Assembly: GCA_030762175.1 (NCBI GenBank)
Contig: CM060833.1
Location: 169,274,501-169,338,500, forward strand
DNA length: 64,000 bases
Reading direction: 5' to 3'
From: Metallyticus violacea
Lineage: Eukaryota; Arthropoda; Insecta; Mantodea; Metallyticidae
Part shown: one piece after another, positions 1-11,282 of the stretch
How positions within the stretch are numbered: position 1 is the stretch's first letter
Layout: every line of letters begins with the position of its first letter
Notes under the pieces: generated by a model
The model's database searches: none
What the model saw: the letters and a program-made list of their open reading frames with translations, nothing else
Told to the model about the DNA's origin: nothing
Translations under genes and position numbers: made by a program

Positions 1-1275
1 TTACATTACTAATTCGGGCCACTCGAATAAGAATAAACATGTGCATTGAAACTATATTTTTACAAACAATATATTACTGAAGTAGGGGTACATAGTCCAT
101 GTTAGCACTATTAGCACATCTAACAGTTTAATAATTTGTTAAATTAAAGTTAAAATATGAAATATTAGAATTTTTTGGTATCATATGAGACACATTAAAC
201 ATAATTGTTCTGAGTTCCTCCAAGTTGCTAACTCCTTGCCACCCCATTGGGTGACATGGAGCAAAACTATGAGATGGGATGCATCTGCATAGTAGTGCAT
301 TTCTGTCCATATAGCAAGCTGGCATTGTAAGTACTTCAAAATTGACTGACACATCCAGTCATAGCTTGCAGTGTAAAGTTTGAATTGTGTGTGTGTTGTC
401 AGAGTTTCTGTTATATTGTAAACAGTAAGCATTATCATGAGGGAAGAGTGTGATTGTATCATAAAAGACTTAATAATTTGTTTCTTTTCTAGCCAAGTTT
501 TGCTGAGAGGAAGTAAATAGCTTTAGGCTCCTAATTTAAACAGTATGTTAAGTCAGACAAAAAGCAAGGTACATTGTTTTAATAAAGCATAGCATGGTAT
601 GAAAATAATAATTGACTGTGTGGTTGTAAGAAATCATGTTCTTTGTTATGTTGGCCTTGTGTTTAGTTAATAAAATGGATTTGTGAAGTAAATAGTTTTT
701 ATGTGCTCGAAAAACATGAGTTATCTCTAGAACAAGTTAACAGCAAAATAACATTTTAAAAAATTTGAGAATACTAGAATTGAAGAGTTTCTAATCTGGC
801 TTTCCAAATTAACAGGGATAGGCTAACAAAAACATTTAATCAAACAGATTAAGAGTTAGCTTCTTAGTAGATGCTGTGTATTTTTTGGCCAAATGAGAGC
901 TACTTCACCATAGAGCCAGCCAGCTATGATGAGAAATGAAAAATAATTTGGAAACTTGTACTGTATTTGTTGACACATCTCATAATTTTAGGAATTATTT
1001 AATTGATTCTATTGATTCTATATCACCCATTTTATTCAATAAAATTAAAAAGATCACAGAAGCATCATTGCATGTAAAATAGAAGAAAAAGTTGCATATG
1101 TAACACAAAAATGTTAACTTTCATACATTTTGTTTTGTGTTACCCAAAAAGGTTCATAAGATTTATCAGTGCAAGTTCAGACCCTACTATGTTTCCTTGG
1201 CTGATCATGTGTTTAATTAAATCAGAGAATTTCAGCTTTAGAAAAAGTTGATTGCCCAAACTTGCGGCATGTGTT
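1..1275. other. Unassigned AT-rich DNA
   Basis: No coding region, RNA gene or repeat boundary is recognised here. The short open frames match no family I know and look like chance. It is probably intron or intergenic sequence left of the TAF1A-like exons. Confidence 0.5.
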
Positions 1276-1597
1276 CGTAATGACTGGATTGATTTTGATT
1301 TTATTTATTTATGGACGCTCTTTAACATCTCAGGTCATCAGCGTCCCATTCAACTCAGGGCGTGAAACGGCCGACAAATTTTGCTCAGAGGCCTCTCTTT
1401 CAGACTTGAGGTTCTTTTTCGTGCCGTAAATGTACGACACGGGACCCACGGCTTTACTTCCCTTCCAAAGGAAGCCATACTTAGGATTTTTACGCCCGAA
1501 AAAATCCATCGATCCTGGCCGGGTTCGAACCCGCGTTTTGGGTGTAGGAGGCAAGTATGGTAACCACTACACCACCAGGACCGACGTAATGACTGGA
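1276..1597 (-). repeat. SINE1 copy, tRNA-derived, with 13-bp target-site duplication
   Basis: The element occupies 1289-1584 on the minus strand. Read in its own direction it begins with a tRNA-like head (GGTCCTGGTGGTGTAGTGG as box A region, GGGTTCGAACCC as box B). A body follows with a run about translating to nothing conserved, then TTAAAGAGCGTCC and an (AAATA)n tail. It is flanked by the direct repeat CGTAATGACTGGA at 1276-1288 and 1585-1597, which marks L1/RTE-style retroposition. The perfect duplication means the insertion is fairly recent. The small open frames inside it are not genes. Confidence 0.93.
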
Positions 1598-2790
1598 GTA
1601 ACAAAGGCCAGTTGCTTATTTTTGCTTAGTATCAAACAACATTATTTGTGCATTGTTATGCACATAAGTTAAACTTGATGCTGAAACAGTTAGTTGGCAA
1701 TATAAAGGAATGTAAAGTGATTTTTGAAACTATTTGTATTATTTTTTTTTTTTTTTTTTTTTCCCCTCCTTCCCAAAGTGAAAAGCTGCATTTGATGCTA
1801 TTTTATACTTCTAAGCATTTACCACATTTTTTCCAATGCATTGGACCTACATGAAGATATTAAGTAATATGAAAAGTAAAAGAAATATTTATCTATATTT
1901 TTAAATTAACAACATACAAGAATGGAATGGTGAGACTGGAATCTGTTTAAAAGGATTTTATGCAATCCTTCAAGATTAATTATTTGTTTCTATTGAATTT
2001 ATTTTCTTCAAAGTCAAGCAGAAATGCAATTCCAACCAAAATACAATAAGTTGCAGATGTTGATAATTTTAAAATTCATATCACAGAGTACTGCGAAATA
2101 CTCAAAATAATGGCAGGACATATAACCAATTGATTTTCCAAAATTAATAAGCTGGAATTTTTCAGCTCTTCTTTGAAAAGTATGCACAGTCTTTTCCCAT
2201 AAGTTTTTTGTAGTCTCTAGTAAAATCATATTTTATTATTTCAGTCCTATGGTACTTAAAATCAAGTTGTCAGCCATCTATGAATCCTCAAAATCTAAGA
2301 AGACTTCCATCATAGACATTTATAAATATTGAACTTGTTCAGGTTTACATGTAATCTTACCTGAAGTTACTAAACTCTATGCTTTGGCTCTGACAATTCC
2401 TGCTAGTAGAGCTTGTCAAAAGGAGTTTTTCAGCAATGAAAAGAATAAAAACTTACCTGAGAAGCACACAAATTTGAGCAATTCGGTAAATTATCATTCA
2501 TTTTCATTGAGAAGAGCCTCTTAAAAAGCATCAAGATGAATTAGCATTTGTGTTACAAAGTAATGGGTATTTTTACAACAAAAAATTATTTATGGAGTCA
2601 CTTATAACCCTAGGAACCAGGAGCAAGAGGAGAAGAATGTGCATGGATAGATCAAGTGGGGACAAATATACTTTATATGTATTATATGAGTTAGTAAAAT
2701 ATGAACATAATGTTATATGCATGTTACTTTAAATACAATGGAGGGTAACAATTTGGAAAATGCCACTCTTTGCCATTTTATTGCAAATAG
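1598..2790. other. Unassigned DNA with a 22-bp poly-T run
   Basis: Apart from a homopolymer T tract near 1741-1762, I see no gene or repeat structure. Open frames are short and unmatched. Confidence 0.45.
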
Positions 2791-2885
2791 AGCTGTGCAT
2801 TTTATATTTTAAATATTAATTCAATTTGGGATCGAACATGGTGAAACACCTATTAATGATCTCTTCTGAGTCAGATATTTAGAAC
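2790..2885. repeat. Dispersed repeat, copy 1 of 2
   Basis: About 90 bp, centred on the words GGTGAAACAC and CTTCTGAGT, recurs at 4810-4905 with roughly 80-85% identity by eye. It lies about 40 bp left of a minus-strand hammerhead-like motif, so both may belong to one Penelope-like tail. That link is inference. Confidence 0.6.
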
Positions 2886-2921
2886 ATTCTTTATGGTTAC
2901 ACTTACATGAGATTTACTCAG

Positions 2922-2958
2922 GACATATGTTTTGTGGAACCTTTGTCCACATCATCAG
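2922..2958 (-). ncRNA. Hammerhead ribozyme-like motif (PLE type)
   Basis: On the minus strand the order is CTGATGA, then a stem II hairpin (TGTGGA, loop, TCCACA), then AAAC with the palindrome ACATATGT, then C. This is the type I hammerhead order with a very short helix III. Flanking bases can pair as stem I (TTTACAG upstream with CTG-AG-TAAA downstream). G12 of the GAAA element appears as A. Similar downstream words (GAGTAAATCTC) follow the motif at 17527, which sits at the end of a PLE fragment. Activity is unknown. Confidence 0.65.
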
Positions 2959-4809
2959 CTGTAAAATATTCAGAAACTTGAACAATTACAAAACCAAGAC
3001 ATAAGAGACTAATAACTGGCTCTATAAAGACAATATCTACCATCTCTGCTAGCCTCTACTGGTAATAATGAAATAAAAACAGATGTGATAGATACAGCAT
3101 TACAATTTCATGAGAAATTAGTTTGTTTATATGGTGTTAACTATATTTCCAGCACACAAATTCCTCGTCTCAAGACACAAGAAGGATTCCTTAAAAAAAC
3201 ATTGCAAGAACAGGAGAAGTTGGACATCTCTCAAAAGGCATGACCTGGTAATGCTCCCAGAAAATCTACTTGAACAATTTCTCTTTGCATATACTCTAAA
3301 CTTAACAGAAAATTGTATCCAGAGTAGTGTTTCAAAAGACATTCTACTGTTCACTGCTTTGGAAACTATCACACATTGCCCAGAAAGTGCATGCTCATGC
3401 AAAATGATTATTAAATTAAGAATAAAAAGAAATCTATATAAGAGAGAAAAAACTTGAACAGATCTGTAATCACCATGTTGATACCTCTCTTGTGCATCAG
3501 TTTTTCTAGGAAAATTTTGTTATTGACCAATGTAATCTCTGCATTGTCAGATTAATTGCATAGGTTCAGGGCCTACTATGCACTTGTAAAATTAAAGACT
3601 ACATTGTTAATTATGTTGTTGAGTAAGAGTGTGTTACGGAAACACTAGTTGGCCTAGTGTTCAGTTCAGTAGACTCCCAATCCCTGTGAACAATGGAACT
3701 CATAGAACATGGTAAATGGTTAATTTCATTTTTGAGAAATGTTAATTATTTTACTTACACTCACTTATTGTTAGAAAATTGTGTAGCATTCTAAGTACAT
3801 TATGGCACAGGGAATGACATGTAGGGTTTGGAAACAGTTCAGTTACATCTAGTTTTTGGAATTGTTTTCTCTGGTCATTTGAGTTTTAAGGGGCATTGCA
3901 TTCTATTGCAGCAGAAATTCTCTTCTGTTCACCAATGCTGGATATCTTTAGAATCAAATCAGCATTAACAATTTCAAAATGTTCAGAATAAAGCAAGCAT
4001 GAATAGTCCATCTGTTTAGAACTATTTGAGAGTGCAGTAGTTCTTCATAATTTATAACTTTTTTTCTCAAAGTGGCTTCTTTTAACAAGAGTTTTAACTG
4101 GTATACCAGCATCTACCATTATTTCTGACTGTTAGGATTACAATAATTAGATATTTTTTTTCATAGCTGATTACTATTCTCTTAAAATGTAATTTACTCA
4201 TGGGATTAGTGCTAAGCTGATGGCATATATCCATTTGACTTTGAGCTATAAGGATACAACATTATTGACAACATCTGTATCATTTTCTTATAGACTTTTA
4301 CTGCAAGATATATTGCACTTTTAGTTCAAGTTCCTGTAATAATCTAAATGCTTAAAGATACATTTTCTTGCAAAGCATTACAGGTATTCTCAATATTCCA
4401 TGTGCAAGGTCTTCTGGAGCATGGGAGTATTTTAAGATTCTCCATCTTTGCTATTGAATCAAGCATGTTTGACCTCCACTTCGTAGATTTTTTTCAGCCA
4501 CAACAGTGACTTTGTAATCTGCATCCAGTAGTATCTCAACAGGATTCAGATTTCTTATATTGTTATTTTGTTCCACTTAAAATAGTTTTACATTTGTTTG
4601 AGTGACAGCTGACACAATTGTAACAGTGATTCCCCCTTAATTTCATATACATTATAAAAGCAACAAAGAAAGGAAAAAAGTATATTTCTGAGAAACTAAT
4701 TTAATTCCTAATATTATATACTGTGGTTAATGCTGTACTGCACTATATGAGATTCTCTAATTTTTTCACACAATATTTGTAGAATGTTATAGTAAAAGTC
4801 AGCGGGCAA
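2959..4809. other. Unassigned AT-rich DNA
   Basis: No gene or clear repeat is recognised. A 108-codon open frame at 3131-3457 has no recognisable domain and no splice or start support. Confidence 0.4.
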
Positions 4810-4905
4810 GTAAGTATTTATATTTTTAATATTGATTGAATTTGGAATCTAACACGGTGAAACACGCATTATTATTTTCTTCTGAGTTGAAATATTTGTA
4901 TATTC
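4810..4905. repeat. Dispersed repeat, copy 2 of 2
   Basis: Same 90-bp sequence as at 2790-2885, in the same orientation (shared words GGTGAAACAC and TTCTGAGT). No target-site duplication was found. Confidence 0.6.
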
Positions 4906-5734
4906 AAAACAAGATTTAAGCCAATTAAAAGATCTAAATTATTTATTTACTTAAAAGCATGCAACAACAATAATTTGTTAAATTAATTTTAATCTTTTGT
5001 CATTTTCTTTGCTTTCTTCCTATTAACATTTGCTACTATTGATACGTAAATGCATGCTGTTTATGTATATGTAAAAATAGCATATTTCATTGTCAATAAT
5101 CAGTATGGAGGCTTTTTCTCAACATTAATCAAAGAATTGTAAATTCTGTTAGAAAAAATTTCAACAATCTGCTGTATATCATGTGTTGTGGACAGCCATT
5201 CCTTTGTACGTGTGTGTTTTGTAAGCATTTAATGTGCTGCTAATTACCAAGTTCTTAATGACAATGAATGGAATGGATGAAATGATGGTGTGTAGGTTGA
5301 TTTCTGAAATAATGCTGGCCCAGACTGTTCTAAAGAATTGATGTTTGGCAAGTTTCCAGGTCAATCCTTCTATAGCACTTCAAATTGAATCAATTTTTTG
5401 CATTGTGATTTTGCTGTATGAACCTTAGCTTAACTTGATTAAGAACTATTGAATATCTTTTCTTGAGATGGAAAATGTTACCATCTTTTGCACTTCATAT
5501 TCAGGGAAGATCTTGATTCAATAATATTATCTATTTATAGGGCTTTTGTCATCAGTCACCATGAGAACAGTTTTTCTATAGCTTGAAATGCCACCAACTA
5601 TCATGATTTTAAAGTAGTTCTTGGACATTGAATAAGAGAAATTGTGCTGTCGATTTGCAATCCTTAACTTTGAATTTTGACAATTTGATTTGGGGTACAG
5701 TTGGATTGGAGGTGAGCATGCAACATTTTTCTTT
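4906..5734. other. Unassigned DNA
   Basis: Nothing recognisable. Open frames are short and unmatched. Confidence 0.4.
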
Positions 5735-5757
5735 CATCATCATCATCATCATCATCA

Positions 5758-5808
<51 letters not shown>

Positions 5809-5809
5809 G
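5735..5809. repeat. (ATC)n-(ATT)n compound microsatellite
   Basis: About 8 ATC units pass directly into about 16 ATT units. Open frames of poly-Ile on both strands are artefacts of this tract. Confidence 0.98.
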
Positions 5810-7001
5810 CAGCATAATCTTCATTAAACAAGCACTTATAGCAATATACTTATTTGTTGGCATTATCTACTTTTTTAACATGTAGTGTTTGCCCCCAGTT
5901 AGTGCTCTCAAAAATTCTACTGATTGTAGATGCACACATAGTTTTTTTCCTAATCAGAAAAATGTAAATGTCTAGCAACAATGTGTGTCACATCATATTG
6001 GTCATCATTTTTCACACTTTGCCTTTGATATGGGAAGTCATTCTTGATGGCCAGCCACTTCTAAGAGCATCGCTAATTGCAAGAAATCTTGTTCTCAAGT
6101 CCATTTTCTGAGTGTATTGCAAACCAAATCCAGCTCTTTATTAATTTGCATATTTGAAAATCTTGTTATTGATATATCCTGACTGTTTCTATGTATTTCC
6201 TTTCTTTCCCTGCCAAAGAGGAAAATACAATATAAAACAGAAAGAGCAGTTAAATCTTATTATTATGTAACTTTCTGAATAGAGTTAATCTCATTTGGAA
6301 ATAAAATTGGCATGCACAAAAGTATCATCTGGGTCAAAAACTTTTCTACTCGCATTAATCCTATTACATAGTGAATTATTAATTAATTAAAGTGAATAAT
6401 TAATAATCCAATCTAAATAAAAGATAAAGAAAAGAAAAATGCTTCATGTAGCATGTATCATCAATGTGATACAATATTTTATACTAGAAGCATAGCAATG
6501 CTTGGTGTGGTCTGCTGTACCAAGTTGATACCACATTGTGGCATGCGGTGACCTGAATTAAACTATACCATTTGTATGTTCTTTCAAAAGAACTAAAGGC
6601 AGTATTTGTAAATATTATTACTTAGGTGTAGAAATTGTTGTGAAATAATAGTGCAAATTGAAAGGAGGGGTCAGAGGCTTTTTTGTATCCTGTATTACAA
6701 TTTTAAGAAACATGAAATTTGGTTCAAAAATTCTATTTCTTGAAGTATTAAAGAAAGTATTTTCTAAAATAATGGGATTTGAGTTTATAATAATTATGTG
6801 TATTATAATTAATTTGTTATAGTGTTGAAGGCTGCCAAAATGTTTAAAGTTCAAGCTGAGAAGAAAGGGGATGATTGCCCCACTGTTGCTGCACTTTCCT
6901 TGCAAATACCCTTGACAGCAATATTGGTCAATCTCGGTTATATTTAATTTTTTATTACCACTCAATTGCGTACAACTTATGTTTTTTCTTTGCAATTACA
7001 G
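5810..7001. other. Probable intron of the TAF1A-like gene or 5' flank
   Basis: No upstream coding exon of the TAF1A-like gene could be identified. The stretch ends in a polypyrimidine run and AG at 7000-7001, the acceptor of the next exon. Confidence 0.35.
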
Positions 7002-7141
7002 AAGTTTTGCCATTTTCTTACACATGTATATTGTTAGAGCTGAGGAAATGTATACTGAGACACAATTGGAACATTGCTGCTAAACTGCTTCTAATGCTGC
7101 TTGATGGAGGCTCCAAAAGACTAAAACCGATTATGTTGAAG
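7002..7141 (+). CDS. Internal exon, TAF1A-like (RNA polymerase I SL1/TIF-IB subunit)
   Basis: The exon is bounded by an acceptor (TTTGCAATTACAG ending at 7001) and a donor (AAG then GTAATT at 7142). It starts with two bases finishing a codon and ends in phase 0. It encodes about 46 residues that include ELRKCILRHNWNIAAKLLL. This resembles the human TAF1A segment around LLKHQWQQAAEY, a helical repeat near the N-terminus. TAF1A belongs to the TBP complex that places RNA polymerase I on rDNA promoters in the nucleolus. The next exon (9560) continues in phase and extends the match. The start codon exon was not found. The family call rests on weak remembered similarity; that this is a real exon is more secure. 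Confidence 0.45.
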
Positions 7142-8027
7142 GTAATTTTACCATTTGTAGTTTTATGAAATAAGTTTTAGTTATAAATCTTGCTTAAGCA
7201 GTGTTTTACATTTTGGCTACTAAGGGCACCCACCATATTCAACTCTGCTTCCTAAAATAAAAATACAGTTATTCTTATGAAAGATGCTAAAATGGTTACC
7301 ATCCATCAGTCAAGCAGGCATTATATCAGGAAAACACATTCTGATTGGCATGATTAAGTTCAGACACCAAAATGTTTCCAGTTTCATTGTTAGTGTTTTC
7401 TTGTACATTCCAAAGCCCCCCACTTGTGCTAATTTTGTTAGTGAATGTTTTAAGATTTGTGCCATTCCATTTAGTTTTTCTTATGTTAAAGCTGTAAATT
7501 TTTACTCAGGCTGTATATTTTACACTGACACTAGATTCAGATTTGTGCACAACATCAAATTCTAGTTTTGGAAGCAGCAATAGATATGGAAAGGAATAAA
7601 TTCCACACAGTGGGCAATTTATATTTATAATATTTACATGCAAAAATGTGCTGCTCTAGAGGCAATTGTCTAACCCTCTTTGGGATGAATGTATACTACA
7701 ATGAGACCAGCAAGGAATGGGTACAGAAAACAACTTCAGAGACTTGTCAAAGTAGTTAAAGCAGAATTGAAGTATAGATGCTGCTGGTCGTGGTATGCCT
7801 AATAGGCTATGCATAAAACACCATGTTAAACAAAGTTAATATAAGGTTACCAAAAAAGTTTTGTCATTTTCAGACCAAACATTTCAAAGTATCATATTCT
7901 AAGCAAAATAATAGCTTAATACTAAATGTAGTCACAATTTTCCAGGTTCTTCTGCCAACATGATGGTAAACTATGAATATTTTCAATACTTTAGTTATTA
8001 ATGTTTCATGGGATTATTGAGTGCATC

Positions 8028-8059
<32 letters not shown>

Positions 8060-8103
8060 TATTTTATAGGTGCTGGGCTAAACCCAGAATCATCAAATGT
8101 GTC
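7142..8103. other. Intron of the TAF1A-like gene, left part, with a (TG)n(AG)n microsatellite
   Basis: No exon is visible. A short compound dinucleotide repeat lies at 8028-8060. An open frame at 7284-7565 has no recognised domain. Confidence 0.5.
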
Positions 8104-9280
8104 TATGAGGGGTGTTCTGAAGTTATTTACAATGCTTACAAATAAATGCAATCTGTGTGCATGCCCATTTATAGAGCAATGGGGCTGATATTAGTATGCC
8201 ATGCAGACATGAGATGGCAATTGTAAGAATAATCCGTAGTGAAAGGACAGTGTTCATTGTTGTTCAAGTAGAGAAAGACATGGGCAAGATTGAAGGAGAT
8301 TATCATGGGGAAAAAATGGACTGCATGGTTTTGGGGGAAGAAAGGTGTCAATATTGCAGAAATTCATAGACATTTAACTGTGGTATGTGGTCAGTCAAGA
8401 AGCTCCTACTTAATTGGCTGTTTACAACTGGGTAAGTGGGTTTGCCAGCAAGGAATCTGCACACCAGAATGTGAGTACTGGTTATCCATCAACATCACAG
8501 TCACCCAGAAACATTGAGGTTGTGTCTGAATTGATCATGGCCATTAGGCACATAACCTTGATAACCAAATGTCAGACAGGCCTTGGCTGCACATCCTGCA
8601 CACCATTAATTACGATAATTTGAATATGAAAAAGATGTGCACACATTGGCTTAAGGGTTCAGTCTGTATTTGGCTACTGGAAATGCATAATGATACAGAT
8701 TTTTTGAAGAAGCTGATGGCTGGTGATGAGTCATGGAAACATCCAGGGAGTTCCTGGCCCAAGAAATTAAGAAATTACAGGAGGTTCTATGTGCAGGTAA
8801 GTACATGATAACTGTATTTTGAGACACTTCAGGAATAAAGCTAATGAACTGGCTTCTTCAAGGAATGACTGTCAACAGTAAGGTGTGCTGCGAGACCTTT
8901 ATATGGCTTAGATGCAGGATTCAAAAACAGCAAAAGGGGAAGAGGTTGACAGGAGCGCTCCTCCAATATGACAACACTATGGCTGCAAAGTTGGCATCAC
9001 TGGGGTTCATTGTTGTGCTGTATCCTTCATGTTCACCAAATCTCGCTCCATCTGATTATGCCTTATTAAACAACATGAAGGACTCGCTGCAAGGTAATAA
9101 ATTCAGCAACGAGCAAATGTGGGCAGCTGGTGCAGTACTGTGGAACAGTGGTTTTGTGATGGCATAATGAAGTTATCTCAACAGTGTATTGAGAGATCCC
9201 ATGCGCAGTTAACCATGTTTCACAATGAATAAAGTACAAAAAAACTACAATTTGTAAATTATTTCCTAACTCCCCTCGTA
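8104..9280 (+). mobile_element. mariner element, defective, near full length
   Basis: Imperfect terminal inverted repeats (TATGAGGGGTGTTCTGAAG at the left, its counterpart ending CCCCTCGTA at the right) abut TA on each side, the mariner target. Frames between them carry mariner transposase pieces in order: an N-terminal HTH region (8300-8400), GDESW followed by WKHPGSSWPKK (near 8725), and a DD34D-like region with LQYDNTMAAKLASLGF and SPNLAPSDYALL (8970-9070), then the C-terminal end near 9165. Frameshifts, stops and a missing piece after WKHPGSS make it non-coding. It lies in an intron of the TAF1A-like gene. Confidence 0.9.
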
Positions 9281-9559
9281 TGTATGTATTATAATTTGTA
9301 ATTATAATACTTAATGCTTGCTTATATAGAGAAATAAAGAAAGACTTGATGGTACATTAATACATAGTTATAGTTGGATGGCTTATAATATTACACTAAT
9401 GATGACTATACAGGTGTAACTTATCTGTAAATAATTTGTAGTTTGACATTGTCAGACACTCCTGTATGAGTCTGTTGACAGCATAAAATTATCATCTTTA
9501 GTTTAGTACTCAACTCTGCTCTCATGCAAACTCATTATAACATTTATTTCATTTTCTAG

Positions 9560-9624
9560 GGCTGTGTTTTAACTTTGCTGCACCACCCAAAGGCTAGTTC
9601 TGAGATAAGGGAAGAATTTGTTAG
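9560..9624 (+). CDS. Next exon of the TAF1A-like gene
   Basis: The acceptor is ATTTTCTAG ending at 9559 and the donor TTAG-GTAAGA begins at 9625. The exon enters in phase 0, matching the end of the previous exon, and leaves with two bases of a codon. It encodes GCVLTLLHHPKASSEIREEF plus two more residues. In human TAF1A the corresponding stretch reads LGSEILFYHPKSNMESFNTF, so the HHPK/YHPK core and the spacing from the previous exon agree. Later exons were not found before the SPSB gene at 18309; they may be too diverged to see, or the gene may be truncated. Confidence 0.45.
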
Positions 9625-9766
9625 GTAAGACTCTTTGTACATTTTATTTCTTTATTAGTATTATTTATTTCTCATGCATCGCATACAGAATTTTTTAAAC
9701 AAAATAAACACAAAATAGTATTACTTTTAAATATAACAATTAGTAACGGTGCCCCTTCAGCAATTC

Positions 9767-10089
9767 CAGAAGGCACTGATTGATTGATTGATTGATTTAT
9801 TTATGGACGCTCTTTAACAGCTCAGGTCATCAGCGTCCCATTCAACTCAGGGCGTGAAACGGCCGACAAATTTTGCTCAGAGGCCTCTCTTTCAGGCTTG
9901 AGGTTCTTTATCGTACCGTAAATTTACGACACGGGACCCACGGCTTTACTTCCCTTCCGAAGGAAGCCATACTTAGGATTTTTACGCCCGAAAAAACCCT
10001 CGGTCCTGGCCGGGTTCGAACCCGCGATCTTGGGTTTAGTAGGCCAGTATGGTAACCACTACACCACCAGGACCAACAGAAGGCACTGA
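9767..10089 (-). repeat. SINE1 copy with 13-bp target-site duplication
   Basis: Minus-strand SINE1 at 9780-10076 with an (ATTG)n/(AAATA)n-like tail at its left end and the tRNA-like head at its right end. The direct repeat CAGAAGGCACTGA occurs at 9767-9779 and 10077-10089. It is close in sequence to the copies at 1289 and 16272. Confidence 0.93.
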
Positions 10090-10199
10090 CTCCAATCATA
10101 ATGTATTCCAATTTGATTGGCTCAGTCCCGTGGTTCATCAGCACCTACCTACTGGAATATCCAGGGGACCAGGCTTCGATCCAACCAAAAACAAAACAC

Positions 10200-10930
10200 A
10201 ACACTTAAAGTAATTTATATATTCAATACAATATTAAGTTATATTTCTTACAATACTAAACCTTCCTTCTTTTTTAATTAAACCCATTCGACAAAGTTTT
10301 TATCCTTGAGAGTTGCTTATTCCTTAGGATCCCTATACACATGAACACCCTGGTTATTGGTGTATGAGAATCCTGTTTAACTAATACTAGATAACTAGTC
10401 CCATACCCTCCCCTACTCATTTCATCCTCCTTTCACTATCTGACAATATTATTCTCAAGCACATTTCCTAAGTATTTTACATCCATAACCATTTTTGTCT
10501 TACATTGCCAATGTATTTTCCCAGTTCCTTAATGTTTTCATCTGATTTTAAATTTAAAATTCTTCTACCTCTTTATTTCATCTGGTAAGTTTTCCCATTT
10601 TCGTAATAGGAACTGTTCTTTTCAAAACTAGGTTTGCTTACATTTTAGTATACAATGCCAAGTACTATCTGGTTCTGCACACTTAGTACTTTCTCCTTAG
10701 TGTATCCATTTTTTAATCTACCTAAGTATTTTACTCCTGTTCTAAACCATGTCAACCCTTCCCTTCCCTACCTTATTACACATTTCAATATTTTTTGCTC
10801 TTCCCCACACATTTTTAGTATACTATATAATTTAAGAGATTTTTTGGTGTTAAGATTTGCCCATATTTCCTGTTTTTCAATATCCTTAATTCTTATTGTT
10901 ATCTCTTTCTAAAATCTTTTATCCAATTTT
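10200..10930 (-). mobile_element. Non-LTR retrotransposon 3'-end relic
   Basis: The minus strand reads, with interruptions, a segment like GREGLTWFRTGVKYLGRL and a following charged region near ELGKYIGNVRQKW. The same order (FAWLRTGVMNLKGLG, then MGNYLCKVREKW) occurs on the plus strand at 33950-34560. Both look like the C-terminal part of a LINE reverse transcriptase ORF downstream of the RT domain. Many stops and shifts are present, and the RT itself is not visible here. Confidence 0.6.
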
Positions 10931-11282
10931 TCTCCCTTGTACCGTACTAGTAGCTGATGTTGAAATTTAAGTTACTCAAACTGAAGAAATTTAAAAATGC
11001 CAATACAGTAAACTCTTGATTTTTAAAATAAAACACTTTTAGTATTACATATTATAATATGTATTTTAATGAGAAATATTGTATGTGCATGCCAAATTAT
11101 TTGGAATTGTGCTTAACAAAATAAGTGCTAGTTGTTTCTCATTTCTGTATTGTTTCTTAATTATTAGTTAATGAAATTGTCAAAAATGTTCATAATAAAT
11201 CACCTCTGAATCTGATGATGCTCATATAAATGAAGTGATGTCATCCATGTGTTCTCTAAATTACTGACAGTTTTGCACCACC

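Noticed and set aside
1495..1584. Possible tRNA genes (box A and box B present) at SINE1 heads here and at 9990, 16500, 31131, and at the SINE2 head at 55666
   Set aside because: Each head is joined to the same SINE body and tail and flanked by target-site duplications, so they are retroposons, not tRNA loci.
3131..3457. 108-codon open frame as a host gene or exon
   Set aside because: No recognised domain, Cys/Lys-rich chance-like composition, no splice or start support.
11208..11235. CTGATGATGCTCATATAAAT as a hammerhead core
   Set aside because: No stem II closing arm and no GAAA/NUH segment downstream.
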